Shown in pieces: positions 36,956-45,246 of a stretch of DNA of 64,000 nt. Source of the DNA: Leptolyngbya sp. PCC 7375 (GTDB taxonomy: Bacteria > Cyanobacteriota > Cyanobacteriia > Phormidesmidales > Phormidesmidaceae); NCBI RefSeq assembly GCF_000316115.1, contig NZ_JH993797.1, positions 4,450,486 through 4,514,485 on the forward strand, given 5' to 3'. Every line of letters begins with the position of its first letter. Position 1 is the first letter of the stretch. The position numbers and the translations under genes are program-made. The notes under the pieces are model-generated. The model made no database searches. It had not been told where the DNA came from and saw only the letters and a program-made list of their open reading frames with translations.

Positions 36956-37372
36956 CCTGCGATCACTGTGGTGTGAGCTGATGGAGTATTGACTAGATGA
37001 TTCAAAGCCTGTTTTTTTGCTTTGGCCCCGTACGTTGTAGCGTTGGGCAATTAGTCTAGGAAAGCTTTAAAACACAACAGCACCCAGAACACTCGACCGA
37101 GGGACTCTTCTAAGGTAAACAAAACTTTTAAGAGTTGTTGTATATCAGGTGAACCTACTATAAACAGGGCTCTCTAGTGCAAGTAAGAAGAAATATCAGT
37201 GATGTGTTTGGGCACTGTTTTTGAAACGTCGAACGATTCTATCAAGCTATCTATCGTCAGACCTCCTTTTGTTGTGGCTATGAGCTTTTCAACTCATGTG
37301 TACAGAATAGTCCTGTGGTGCTGAGATATCTCTTGGGTGATACAAACGTTAACTTGTTATTTGTCACTGCTG
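36956..37372. repeat. Long imperfect direct repeat, copy A
   Basis: About 417 bp matching copy B (38747-39172) in the same orientation with small indels, roughly three-quarters identical by eye. Best-kept blocks are TAGATGATTCAAAGC, GCTTTAAAACACAACAGCAC followed by CCAGAAC, CTAGTGCAAGT(A/G)AGAAG and ACCTCCTTT. No complete ORF is kept in both copies. On the minus strand a frame reading FWVLLCFKAFLD and ALNHLVNT is open in part of both, and AAAGGAGG (RBS-like) is kept, hinting at an eroded gene or a structured RNA. Confidence 0.75.
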
Positions 37373-37775
37373 TCGCTGCCGAGTAGTGAGATACGTCTAT
37401 GGGGCGGCATAGTGAAAGTGGGTTTGCGATATCAACGCATCCTCTAGACTAAAACCAACGCTAGCGACGTTCGTATGAAGTCAGTTCCACGGAGTATCCA
37501 GGTAATCCAATCCCTACGCCCAGGCGACCTCGTCAGCCACCGTCAGCAGCCTGAGCGTCAGTATGAGGTGTGTTGATGGTGGATGAGCCGCGTTTGCTGG
37601 TGGCTCGGTGGCCGGGGCTGGCGCTGTGGTTTATTTTGTTGCGGAATGTGGTGGTGCCGTTTTGATGCCTGGGGAGTGGCAATGTTTCGCTGGAGCGGCT
37701 TTGCCTACATACTCCGTTCAACCCAAAACGGCACCGGGCACCCAAGCTTGGGCACCGCAATAGCTCAGCGATCTG

Positions 37776-38288
37776 TTAGCGGACGGACTTAGTACGAGCA
37801 TCCAGCGCATCGAGACGTGCTTCCTGGATGTTATCGACTGCTTTAGTGCGGGCATCCAGCGCATCCAAACGAGTGGCTTGAATATCCTCAACAGCCTTAG
37901 TTTGGTTATTCAGGTGCTCAAGACGTAGCTTATGAACGCTGTTCTTAGTGCGAGCATCCAATGCATCTAGGCGAGTCTCTTGGATATTTTCAACGGCTTT
38001 AGTCCGAGCGTCTAACGCATCTAAACGAGCCGCTTGAATGTTATCGATAGCCTTGGTGCGGGCATCGAGGGCATCTAGGCGAGCAGCTTGAATATCTTCG
38101 ATGGCCTTGGTTTGGTTGTTGAGGTGTTCAAGGCGTAGTTTATGGACGGAATTCTTAGTGCGGCTGTCGAGTTCTTCGAGGCGAGCAGCTTGAATATTGA
38201 AGCTAGCGGGCTCAGCAGCGGCAGCGATGGGTGCAATGGCAGCGGAGGCAACGAGAACAGTTAAAGCGGAAAGAAGTGTGCGTTTCAT
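37776..38288 (-). CDS. Secreted 18-residue-repeat helical protein
   Basis: 170 residues from the ATG at 38288, preceded by AAGGAGCTTTAACC. Signal peptide at about 1-26 (KRTLLSALTVLVASAAIAPI, then AAAAEPA). The mature part consists of eight repeats of about 18 residues, of types IQxARLDALDARTKAVDN and VHKLRLEHLNNQTKAVED. They are arranged as two copies of a 70-residue superrepeat with unit lengths 16-18-18-18 and 16-18-18-17. The heptad-like Leu spacing and charge alternation predict a long amphipathic helix or coiled coil. Function unknown; a periplasmic structural role is possible. Confidence 0.85.
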   Translation of the reverse strand: MKRTLLSALTVLVASAAIAPIAAAAEPASFNIQAARLEELDSRTKNSVHKLRLEHLNNQTKAIEDIQAARLDALDARTKAIDNIQAARLDALDARTKAVENIQETRLDALDARTKNSVHKLRLEHLNNQTKAVEDIQATRLDALDARTKAVDNIQEARLDALDARTKSVR

Positions 38289-38746
38289 GGTTAAAGCTCC
38301 TTGGGGCATCAGTGGTTGACTTCATTGATTACAAGAATGCCGGGGTTAGCTGAACGCTATCTGACGGGTAACTGAAGGTTGCTTAAGGGCTTTCTGAGAT
38401 TGGCTGAGGAAGTTTGGTGATGGGGGTCACAGAGGTGGCTGTGGGGTTGCGTTGGCGGAGCCGCTACAGCGGAGTCTTGCCCCTGTCCAGCGTCGATTCC
38501 ATATAAGAAACCCCCATGGACACTCAGGCTCATGGAGGCTTCGGTTTAGATATAAAGGGTGCCTAAATAAATTTAGGTAAGTAATACAGTGTTCTGTCTA
38601 CTTAGATATAGGGTTCGAGATAGGACGTTATGCAATAAGGTGCTTTGTCTATGAGTTCACTGTATGCCAATGATGTGCCCTATCAAACCCTTGGACAGAT
38701 CAACCTATCATCTGTTTATACAATCATCAAGTTTCCTTGGTTTGTG

Positions 38747-39172
38747 TCTGCGATCACTGTGGCGTGAGCTGATAGGGTATTAACTAGATGATTCAAAGCA
38801 TATTTTTTTGCTGTAGCCCAGTAAGTTGTAGCGCTGGGCGACTGGTCTAGAAAAGCTTTAAAACACAACAGCACCCAGAACGATCTACCTGAGGAATTCT
38901 TCTACAGTGATCAAGACTTTCAAGAGTTGTTTTTTGGAGAGTGATCTTCACCAAAAACAGTGCTCCCTAGTGCAAGTGAGAAGAGCTATCAGTGACCTGG
39001 TTGGGTGCTGGTATTGAGCTGTCACACGATTCTAATGAGATATCGATTGTTGACCTCCTTTGATGTGGTTATAAGCCTTTCAGCTCATATTTAAAGCATA
39101 TTCCTGGAGTGTCCCTGTGTCTCTTTCTGACATAAACCTGACATAAACGTTAATGTTGTTTATTGTCATTGC
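38747..39172. repeat. Long imperfect direct repeat, copy B
   Basis: Second copy of the repeat at 36956-37372. The two copies flank the repetitive-protein gene and lie about 1.8 kb apart. The copy ends about 85 bp before the small membrane-protein gene at 39259. An upstream CCTAAATAAATTTAGG hairpin and the word TAAATTTAGGTAAGTAAT (38568-38585), also found at 11489-11506, lie in the preceding gap, which otherwise holds no gene. Confidence 0.75.
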
Positions 39173-39258
39173 TGGGTGGGACGGCAAGTCTTACTGTGCT
39201 GTGGTTGATTACACTGCAAGATAACTGGCCTCTGAAAAGGTATGGATTTGAATGACCG

Positions 39259-39531
39259 TTGAATAGTAGAAAGAAAGTAGTTGCATTAATTTGGTTTGGC
39301 CTACCCGCACTAGTTGGACTTCTGATTGCTATAGCGGTAGGCGACCTTTCGCCGTTTCTTATGTCTTTGCGTCTTCCATTGCTGGGATTGTATGCGTGGA
39401 GTATAGCCTGGGCTTATGAAGATGCTGAACGTAGGAACGTTCCAGGATTTTGGATTGCCCTTTTGGTTGCTTTAGTCTCTTGGCCGCTAGGATTACTGAT
39501 TTGGTATATTTTTCGACCACAAGTAGAGTGA
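39259..39531 (+). CDS. Small two- or three-span membrane protein
   Basis: 90 residues from a TTG at 39259; no good RBS is visible, so the start is uncertain. Three hydrophobic stretches (IWFGLPALVGLLIAIAV, LRLPLLGLYAWSIAWAY, FWIALLVALVSWPLGLLIWY), with the conserved-looking loop AYEDAERRNVPGFW and a C-terminal FRPQ. This pattern (small helical membrane module ending PLGLLIWYxFRP) resembles phospholipase-D N-terminal-like domains. Function unknown. Confidence 0.7.
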   Translation: MNSRKKVVALIWFGLPALVGLLIAIAVGDLSPFLMSLRLPLLGLYAWSIAWAYEDAERRNVPGFWIALLVALVSWPLGLLIWYIFRPQVE

Positions 39532-39787
39532 TATACTCCTACACTCAGCGATTTATCCATGGACGTAACTTCCATAAGGTCAACGCTGTAGACGGTCGTT
39601 AATTGCTGCGTTGCTAGGGTCCCTTGCGTGATTTTGGCGGGTGGGGAATCCGGTTTGGCCCCGGTGGCAAAGCCTATACGGTGAGCAGTAATCAGAGGGT
39701 GCAGCCCATGTTCAAGAATGGTAAATGATTGTTGATTGGTTCTCACCATCCTGACCAATGGGTGGATGCGATCGCAAATCCCATGAT

Positions 39788-40468
39788 TCATGGAGAATAG
39801 GGTAAGCGATTCTGCCACGCCTGGACAATAGGGTGATCCCCAGGTAGCTGCTCAAGCGCTACCTCAAAATTTTGGCGCGCTTGGGACCCATCTTCTCCAA
39901 GGCCATAGTTCAGAAGCAGCAAAATCTCTTGGCGTAGGGCTTGAGGTTGTGGGGCGAGCACTGAAATCAGAAACTGGGGATTTTCTCCAGCCCACGCTGC
40001 CAACGCAGCCGCCTGAGCTTCGGCATAAGCGCCATCAGTCCAGAGCTTAATCAAACTTTCAGCGGCCTCGAGATCTCCAGTAGTCGCTTGCTGACCCAGT
40101 TCACCGATGACGAGAACTTTATGGACCTCAAAAGTGTGGATATAAGAGGCGCAACAAAACGCGGTGCGATTACTGTCCACCCAGCCCTCAATGGGGGAAT
40201 CTATGTGTAACCAACCACTTTGCTGCTGAATGGTGTTGATTTCGGTGCCATTCAATAGGCTGCGCACCAGATTGTCCTGCCTGACCTGAGGACTCGAGCG
40301 AACATTGACAAAACCATCTGGGTCATCAACGATGATGGTCTGGCAATGATGCAACTGAGCCGACGCATTGTTGGTGTCCTCTACGAGGATAACCTCTGAA
40401 CAGGCTGCCAAACTCACTGCACCAACTAAGCTGCCTGCGAACAAAAATCTTAGTGGCTCGTGTTTCAT
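39788..40468 (-). CDS. Putative lipoprotein with bacterial SH3 domain
   Basis: 226 residues. Signal peptide with lipobox SLAACS. An SH3b-like domain spans about 45-105: DPDGFVNVRSSPQVRQDNLV, then GTEINTIQQQSGWLHI and GWVDSN, as in cell-wall or peptide-binding SH3b modules. The C-terminal half is helical. Its position next to the pentapeptide gene is divergent. In the 256-bp gap before it (39532-39787) a minus-strand frame is open but has no recognisable domain or start. Confidence 0.85.
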   Translation of the reverse strand: MKHEPLRFLFAGSLVGAVSLAACSEVILVEDTNNASAQLHHCQTIIVDDPDGFVNVRSSPQVRQDNLVRSLLNGTEINTIQQQSGWLHIDSPIEGWVDSNRTAFCCASYIHTFEVHKVLVIGELGQQATTGDLEAAESLIKLWTDGAYAEAQAAALAAWAGENPQFLISVLAPQPQALRQEILLLLNYGLGEDGSQARQNFEVALEQLPGDHPIVQAWQNRLPYSP

Positions 40469-40837
40469 AGTCCCCCCAGCCAGTGCTTCTATTCTTATTA
40501 TCTCTGATCACTCTGGTAAACAATCAGTGAGTGGCTTTAGAAGAAGGGTAATAAAGTGAGATCGCTTACCTGTTTTGCTCTAGGCATTATTTGCAATTTA
40601 TAAATTAATGACAGCGATATCGAACAACGGCAAAAGTCTCAGCTATGATTTAACTAGGGAAATCTAAGCGCTGGGATATGGCTACAGTATTGAGAAACCG
40701 ATCCACAGTGATATGGCTAGTGATATGACTACTTTCTCATCGAGATTTTAGTCTTCCCAACGTATAGTTTTTCATCTTTTGAAAGATATCAAAAAAGAGA
40801 CTCCCAGTGCGATTCAATGTAAGGGAGGTTACTTGTC
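40469..40837. other. Divergent intergenic region
   Basis: 369 bp between the SH3 lipoprotein and pentapeptide genes. AT-rich with no ORF. It should hold both promoters. The sequence TAAGGGAGGTTACTTGTC directly before 40838 is the RBS of the downstream gene. Confidence 0.45.
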
Positions 40838-42181
40838 ATGACACTTAAAACGCTGGCGATTGCTTTAGGGCTAACCCCTCTATTATTGGTGGCACCTACC
40901 GGTGTCGGGGCAAGCGACATTGATGCTGAACTCTACAATTTATGTTCCAAGTTCCCATTCAATTCTCGTTGTGAAGGATATGAGATCCCGGTGCCATTAG
41001 AGAACCGGGGGGGAAGCGGTGGTGAATGCTCATTGGTGTTCGGCGATGTTGATCAGTCCAGTGCCTGCAAGTTTACACTCAGCGATGAAACTTTAACCCT
41101 CTATGTGGAAGAAGGTGAGCCCCTGTCATTGTTAGGCAATGAACGCGCTACCCGTGAGAGGAGCATTCCACTGGATCAGATCTTTGCGCTGAATTATCTG
41201 GAATACGACCAAGATAACTATGGGTCAGCCCTGGCCTTTGGCCTGATCGGTGCTCTTTTTGCCAGGTCCGAACAGGTCGCAGAGGTGGAAATTGGGTTCA
41301 CGTCCGAATCAGATGCTGGCCAAACCAATTACAATTTTTTATTGGTTACGACTGATCAAGACACTGGGACAGATTTCAGAACTCAGCTGGAACAATCCAC
41401 CAATGTACAGCCTGGCAGCCCTGCCGATGACATTGTGGCAGCCTGGCTAGCCGCCGCTGAAAGCACCGCAGATAATAATGAACTTGTTCAACAATTGATG
41501 CAAACCCGCGATTGTGAAAACTGTGATCTGCAAGGGGCTGACCTGAGGCAATCTGACCTCAGCCAGGTAAATTTGGAAGGCGCGAATCTGGAAAGAGCCA
41601 ACTTAGAGAACGTCAGTCTGGTAGACGCCAATTTAGAGGGCGCAAATCTACGCGGGGCAAATCTAGAAAATGCAGTTCTCTCCAGCGCTAACTTGACAAC
41701 TGAAGGGAGATTGCGCACCAGTCTGCGGTATGCCAACCTCAGAAATGCTGACTTGACCAGTACTAAACTCAAGGGAGCTGATCTCGGCAGAGCAAACTTA
41801 AGCGGCGCTAACTTAACAGATGCGAACTTGGGCAGTGCAGTCAATACTAACTCTTGGACCGGAATGACCCGCACGATCCACACCAACTTGAGCGGTGCCA
41901 ATCTCAGCGAGGCTAATCTGAGCCAGGCAAACCTGAAGCAGGCATTTTTAGGCAATGCTGATCTCAGCAGAGCTAATTTGGCAGGGACCGATCTCGAAGA
42001 CGCAACCCTGGATAACGCCAATCTCCAGGAGGCTAATTTGAGTAGTGCGGATCTCGAAGATGCTTCTTTAATAGGGGCCAATCTACTGGGAGCTAACCTA
42101 AGTGAAGCAGACTTAGAGGATACAAATTTTTGTGGAGCAACTATGCCGGATGGGTCGATTTCAGATCAAGGCTGCGAATAG
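40838..42181 (+). CDS. Exported pentapeptide-repeat protein
   Basis: 447 residues with ATG start and RBS GGGAGG. Signal peptide at 1-25 (LTPLLLVAPTGVGAS). A Cys-containing N-terminal domain of about 200 residues (CSKFPFNSRCEGYEIPVP, GGECSLVFGDV) has no named match. From about 229 to 435 come more than 30 A(D/N)LxX pentapeptides forming a beta-helix, broken by two short loops (TTEGRLRTSLRY and VNTNSWTGMTRTIHT). It ends with Cys-containing FCGATMPDGSISDQGC. Probably periplasmic. Function unknown. Confidence 0.9.
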   Translation: MTLKTLAIALGLTPLLLVAPTGVGASDIDAELYNLCSKFPFNSRCEGYEIPVPLENRGGSGGECSLVFGDVDQSSACKFTLSDETLTLYVEEGEPLSLLGNERATRERSIPLDQIFALNYLEYDQDNYGSALAFGLIGALFARSEQVAEVEIGFTSESDAGQTNYNFLLVTTDQDTGTDFRTQLEQSTNVQPGSPADDIVAAWLAAAESTADNNELVQQLMQTRDCENCDLQGADLRQSDLSQVNLEGANLERANLENVSLVDANLEGANLRGANLENAVLSSANLTTEGRLRTSLRYANLRNADLTSTKLKGADLGRANLSGANLTDANLGSAVNTNSWTGMTRTIHTNLSGANLSEANLSQANLKQAFLGNADLSRANLAGTDLEDATLDNANLQEANLSSADLEDASLIGANLLGANLSEADLEDTNFCGATMPDGSISDQGCE

Positions 42182-42249
42182 TGTGAGTTTATAGGATGTG
42201 TCAGATAAAGTCTTAACTATTACAGTTCAACAGTTACCCATCCTACGGA

Positions 42250-43146
42250 TTATCGCTTGTGCATAACGATATTGAACATCCAATCCCTGATCAAGGGATT
42301 TACTAACTCAGGGCGATCATCATGGGGGCAATGGCCTGCTTCTAAAAAATGTTCCTCAATGTCGCTGTAATATTTTCTAAATAACTCACTGCGCTGCCCA
42401 CAGTTCATCCAAGGATCCTTTGTGCCCCACAACAACAACAAAGGCCGCTCTAATTGCGACAACAATACATCCACTCGCTCACCCCTCGGAGCTTTAAATA
42501 ACGCTGCAAACGCTGCCGGTGCATCCCGTTCTGTGGCCGGACGATAAATATTCTCAATCAGTTCTTCAGTCACCGCATCCTGGTTCACATACACCTGCTT
42601 TAGCGTCTTGCGAATGTAGGATTTGTTGCGAACAAATTGAAAAACAAACCAGCTGGGAATCGGACTGAGAATAATATTTTTGATTAGCTCACCAATCGCC
42701 TGCTTAAATGGGCTGGGTTCCTGTGTTGGCATCTGATCCTTAAACGAACCCACGCCATTTAGTAATACTGCACCTTTGACCCACTGGGGCCGAGTTGCTG
42801 CCGTAAACAAGCAGCTGTAACCACCGATGGAGTTACCTGCAATCACGGCCGGGCGACCGATAATTTGCTCGATAAAGTCGCTGAGCTGATCGCGCCATAG
42901 GTCTGAACTATAGCCGCTGGATGGTTTAGACGAGTGTCCAAAGCCAATCAGGTCGATGGCCCACACCTCAAAGTCCTGCTGTAGCTCAGCAATGTTTTTG
43001 GTCCAGTGGTCGGTAGATGCACCAAACCCGTGTACCAGCAGCAGTGGTGGCCGATCGGTGCGCGGTTCCCCTGCGCGGACGTAGTAGACGGTAAAGTCGC
43101 GCCAGGTCCAGGTATTGCCGATAGCGGGTGCAGCTGCGATGGTCAT
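42250..43146 (-). CDS. Alpha/beta-hydrolase
   Basis: 298 residues from the ATG at 43146; the longer reading (43200) starts inside a degenerate hairpin repeat and is less likely. Oxyanion motif LLLVHGFGASTDHWTKN, nucleophile elbow AGNSIGGYS with Ser, catalytic Asp in LLLWGTKDPWM and His in LEAGHCPHDDRP. The fold and WAIDLIGFGHSSKP segment are those of epoxide-hydrolase/haloalkane-dehalogenase-like esterases common in photosynthetic organisms. Substrate unknown. Confidence 0.91.
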   Translation of the reverse strand: MTIAAAPAIGNTWTWRDFTVYYVRAGEPRTDRPPLLLVHGFGASTDHWTKNIAELQQDFEVWAIDLIGFGHSSKPSSGYSSDLWRDQLSDFIEQIIGRPAVIAGNSIGGYSCLFTAATRPQWVKGAVLLNGVGSFKDQMPTQEPSPFKQAIGELIKNIILSPIPSWFVFQFVRNKSYIRKTLKQVYVNQDAVTEELIENIYRPATERDAPAAFAALFKAPRGERVDVLLSQLERPLLLLWGTKDPWMNCGQRSELFRKYYSDIEEHFLEAGHCPHDDRPELVNPLIRDWMFNIVMHKR

Positions 43147-43395
43147 AGGTAGATATAGAAGGTGAAATGTTTTCCCTGGGGCAGGGCAGGCACAAGGCAC
43201 TGCCCCTACAGGAAAGGTGTTTGTTAAGTAATATTTCGTTACTTGTTTAAGTCTATCGTGGGTTACACATCCTTGCTGCGGCAGGCCGCTAGGCTGGGTA
43301 TAACCTTGTTCATGTCCAGAACTGAGGGTTTTCTACAGAATGCCTGTAGATCTCAATTTGGATGTGGTGTATGTGTGCTGTGATGCCCCCTGCCT

Positions 43396-44838
43396 ATGGC
43401 TTTTTCGAGATCTTCCCGTCGTCGTACGTTTCAGCTGTGGTTTGAGCGAGTGATGGTTGCGATCGCAACCGCCAACCTTCTGCTCGTTGTCTTTGACCTC
43501 AGCTACATCCGCTTCCGCGACATCTATTTCAAAACTTTGCCTGGTCCGACCACCTGGTATGGCGAAACCTTCAAAGGGATTGAAGAACATCGAGTCACCG
43601 CAGCCTATCTCAGGGAAGTAGATACCCTACAAGAAACCCTAGAAAATGAAGGGTTGGATTCACCAACCGCCAATCGTCAGTTAGCGAATTTACGCCGGAG
43701 CAGTGTGGATCTGGTTGATGAAAATCCGTTTGCCGTGGCGAATAAGTCGGGGACCTTGGAGCGGATTAAAAAGGAAATGCGCGATCGCACCGAGCAAGAG
43801 AACTCCTCTAAAGAAGCATTTCGCACCTTTTGGAGCCAGTCCTATCTAGAGCGAGGCTGGTCCGAGGAACTAGATTTTTTCGATGACCAAATCCGACCCC
43901 GGATCGAAACCAACTACTGGCGAGGTATTGGCTTTAATGGCTTACCCATCGACCGCTTTTGGATCATTGATCTCCCCTTTGCGGCCCTGTTTGGCTTCGA
44001 ATTTTTAGTGCGTACGTACTTCCTAAGCCGTCGTCATGAAAACACCACCTGGATGGATGCCATGCTGTGGCGCATTTATGACGTACCCCTGTTTCTCCCA
44101 TTCTGGCGCTGGCTGCGAGTAGTACCTGTGGTGGTGCGATCTAACCAGGCCGAACTGTCTCACCTCGATCCCATTCAAGGACGCATCAATCGCATCTTAA
44201 TTAGCCAGTTTGCCGTTGAACTGACTGAGGTGGTCTTCCTGCGCATGATTGACCAAACGCAAAACATGGTCAAAGCAGGGCAAATTAGCCGTTGGTTTTT
44301 TGAACTCACCGCCGGTAAGGAAAACTACATTGACCTCAACGATGTGGACGAGGTGCAAACGATTGCCCAGCGGCTTACAGACATCGTGGTGCATAAGGTT
44401 CTACCGGAAATTAAGCCGGAAATTGATGCTGTCTTAAGCCATACGGTGACGGGGGCAATCTCCCAAGCTCCTGCCTATCAAGGCCTAAAGCTTCTGCCGG
44501 GGTTTACCAATGTTTCTGAGCAGATCACCCAGCAAATCTCAGCGGAGGTATCTAAAAACCTCTACAGCAGCCTCAAGCAAGCTTTGGCAGATGATAGAGG
44601 TTCTGACCTCATGGGCAAATTGGTTGAGAGCTTTGGCCAGCATTTACGAGACGAAATGCAGCAGGGTAATACTCTCCAAGAGTTGCAAGAATTGATCGAT
44701 GCTTTCCTGGAAGAATTGAAGGTCAACTATGTGGAGCGCATTGCTGTTGATGATGTCGAAACGCGTCGGGCCGATACTTATCGTCTCTATGGGACAACGC
44801 AAAAAGCACGCCCTACCCCGACAAAATTAGTTAGATAG
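43396..44838 (+). CDS. Large membrane-associated hypothetical protein
   Basis: 480 residues. One N-terminal transmembrane helix (VMVAIATANLLLVVFDLSYI), a soluble middle, a second and possibly third hydrophobic region (about 195-250: IIDLPFAALFGFEFLVRTYF and VPLFLPFWRWLRVVPVVV), and a helical C-terminal half to the basic tail. No named domain or catalytic motif. Its length and helical pattern suggest a conserved cyanobacterial membrane protein of unknown role. Divergent from the hydrolase. Confidence 0.85.
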   Translation: MAFSRSSRRRTFQLWFERVMVAIATANLLLVVFDLSYIRFRDIYFKTLPGPTTWYGETFKGIEEHRVTAAYLREVDTLQETLENEGLDSPTANRQLANLRRSSVDLVDENPFAVANKSGTLERIKKEMRDRTEQENSSKEAFRTFWSQSYLERGWSEELDFFDDQIRPRIETNYWRGIGFNGLPIDRFWIIDLPFAALFGFEFLVRTYFLSRRHENTTWMDAMLWRIYDVPLFLPFWRWLRVVPVVVRSNQAELSHLDPIQGRINRILISQFAVELTEVVFLRMIDQTQNMVKAGQISRWFFELTAGKENYIDLNDVDEVQTIAQRLTDIVVHKVLPEIKPEIDAVLSHTVTGAISQAPAYQGLKLLPGFTNVSEQITQQISAEVSKNLYSSLKQALADDRGSDLMGKLVESFGQHLRDEMQQGNTLQELQELIDAFLEELKVNYVERIAVDDVETRRADTYRLYGTTQKARPTPTKLVR

Positions 44839-44931
44839 TAATCAGGATTATCATTAGATCAAATGCACTATATATTAGGGGCATAATTAGGAGCAAATTC
44901 TGTGAGGTAAGGGAGCCTCTCCCAGGAGGGG

Positions 44932-45126
44932 CTACCGTGTATACATAAGTCGGAGAGCTAGCTCTAGATTTCGAGCCCTCATCCCCCAACCCCTTACTCC
45001 CTGAGGGAGAAGGGGGGCCTGGCCTCAAAGTCCTTCTCCCCCAGGGAGAAGGATTTAGGATGAGGGCCAATTCAAGGCCAGGCCTACCTTTTGGGACATT
45101 ATTTTCTAGATGTGTATACACCGTAA
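44932..45126. repeat. 195-bp MITE-like element with target-site duplication
   Basis: Ends are imperfect inverted repeats, CTACCGTGTATACATA and the complement of TGTGTATACACCGTAA. The element is flanked by the exact direct repeat CCCAGGAGGGG (44921-44931 and 45127-45137), a likely 11-bp target-site duplication. The inside holds nested palindromes: GCCCTCATCC...GGATGAGGGC, GGGAGAAGG with its complement, and GGCCTGGCCT/AGGCCAGGCC. No ORF of its own. It lies between the membrane-protein gene and recJ. Confidence 0.75.
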
Positions 45127-45246
45127 CCCAGGAGGGGAGAGATGTCGGTGGCTATCACAGTGCTGACGTCAGCCTACCTAAACTTGCGATTTCTAGTATT
45201 TGCCTTAACCTAGGACTACTTTCTTTTTCGTACCCAACCCACTTCC

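Noticed and set aside
39414..39818. Minus-strand ORF of 134 codons
   Set aside because: Overlaps the likely real membrane-protein gene and the lipoprotein end; no domain recognised. A decayed gene in the 39532-39787 gap cannot be excluded.
41488..42081. Long minus-strand ORF opposite the pentapeptide gene
   Set aside because: Repeats of SALRLASL type are the antisense image of the ADLxx repeats; no start signal.
44831..45121. Minus-strand ORF of 96 codons
   Set aside because: It lies wholly in the foldback MITE, and its Pro/Ser-rich reading follows from palindromic C/G runs.
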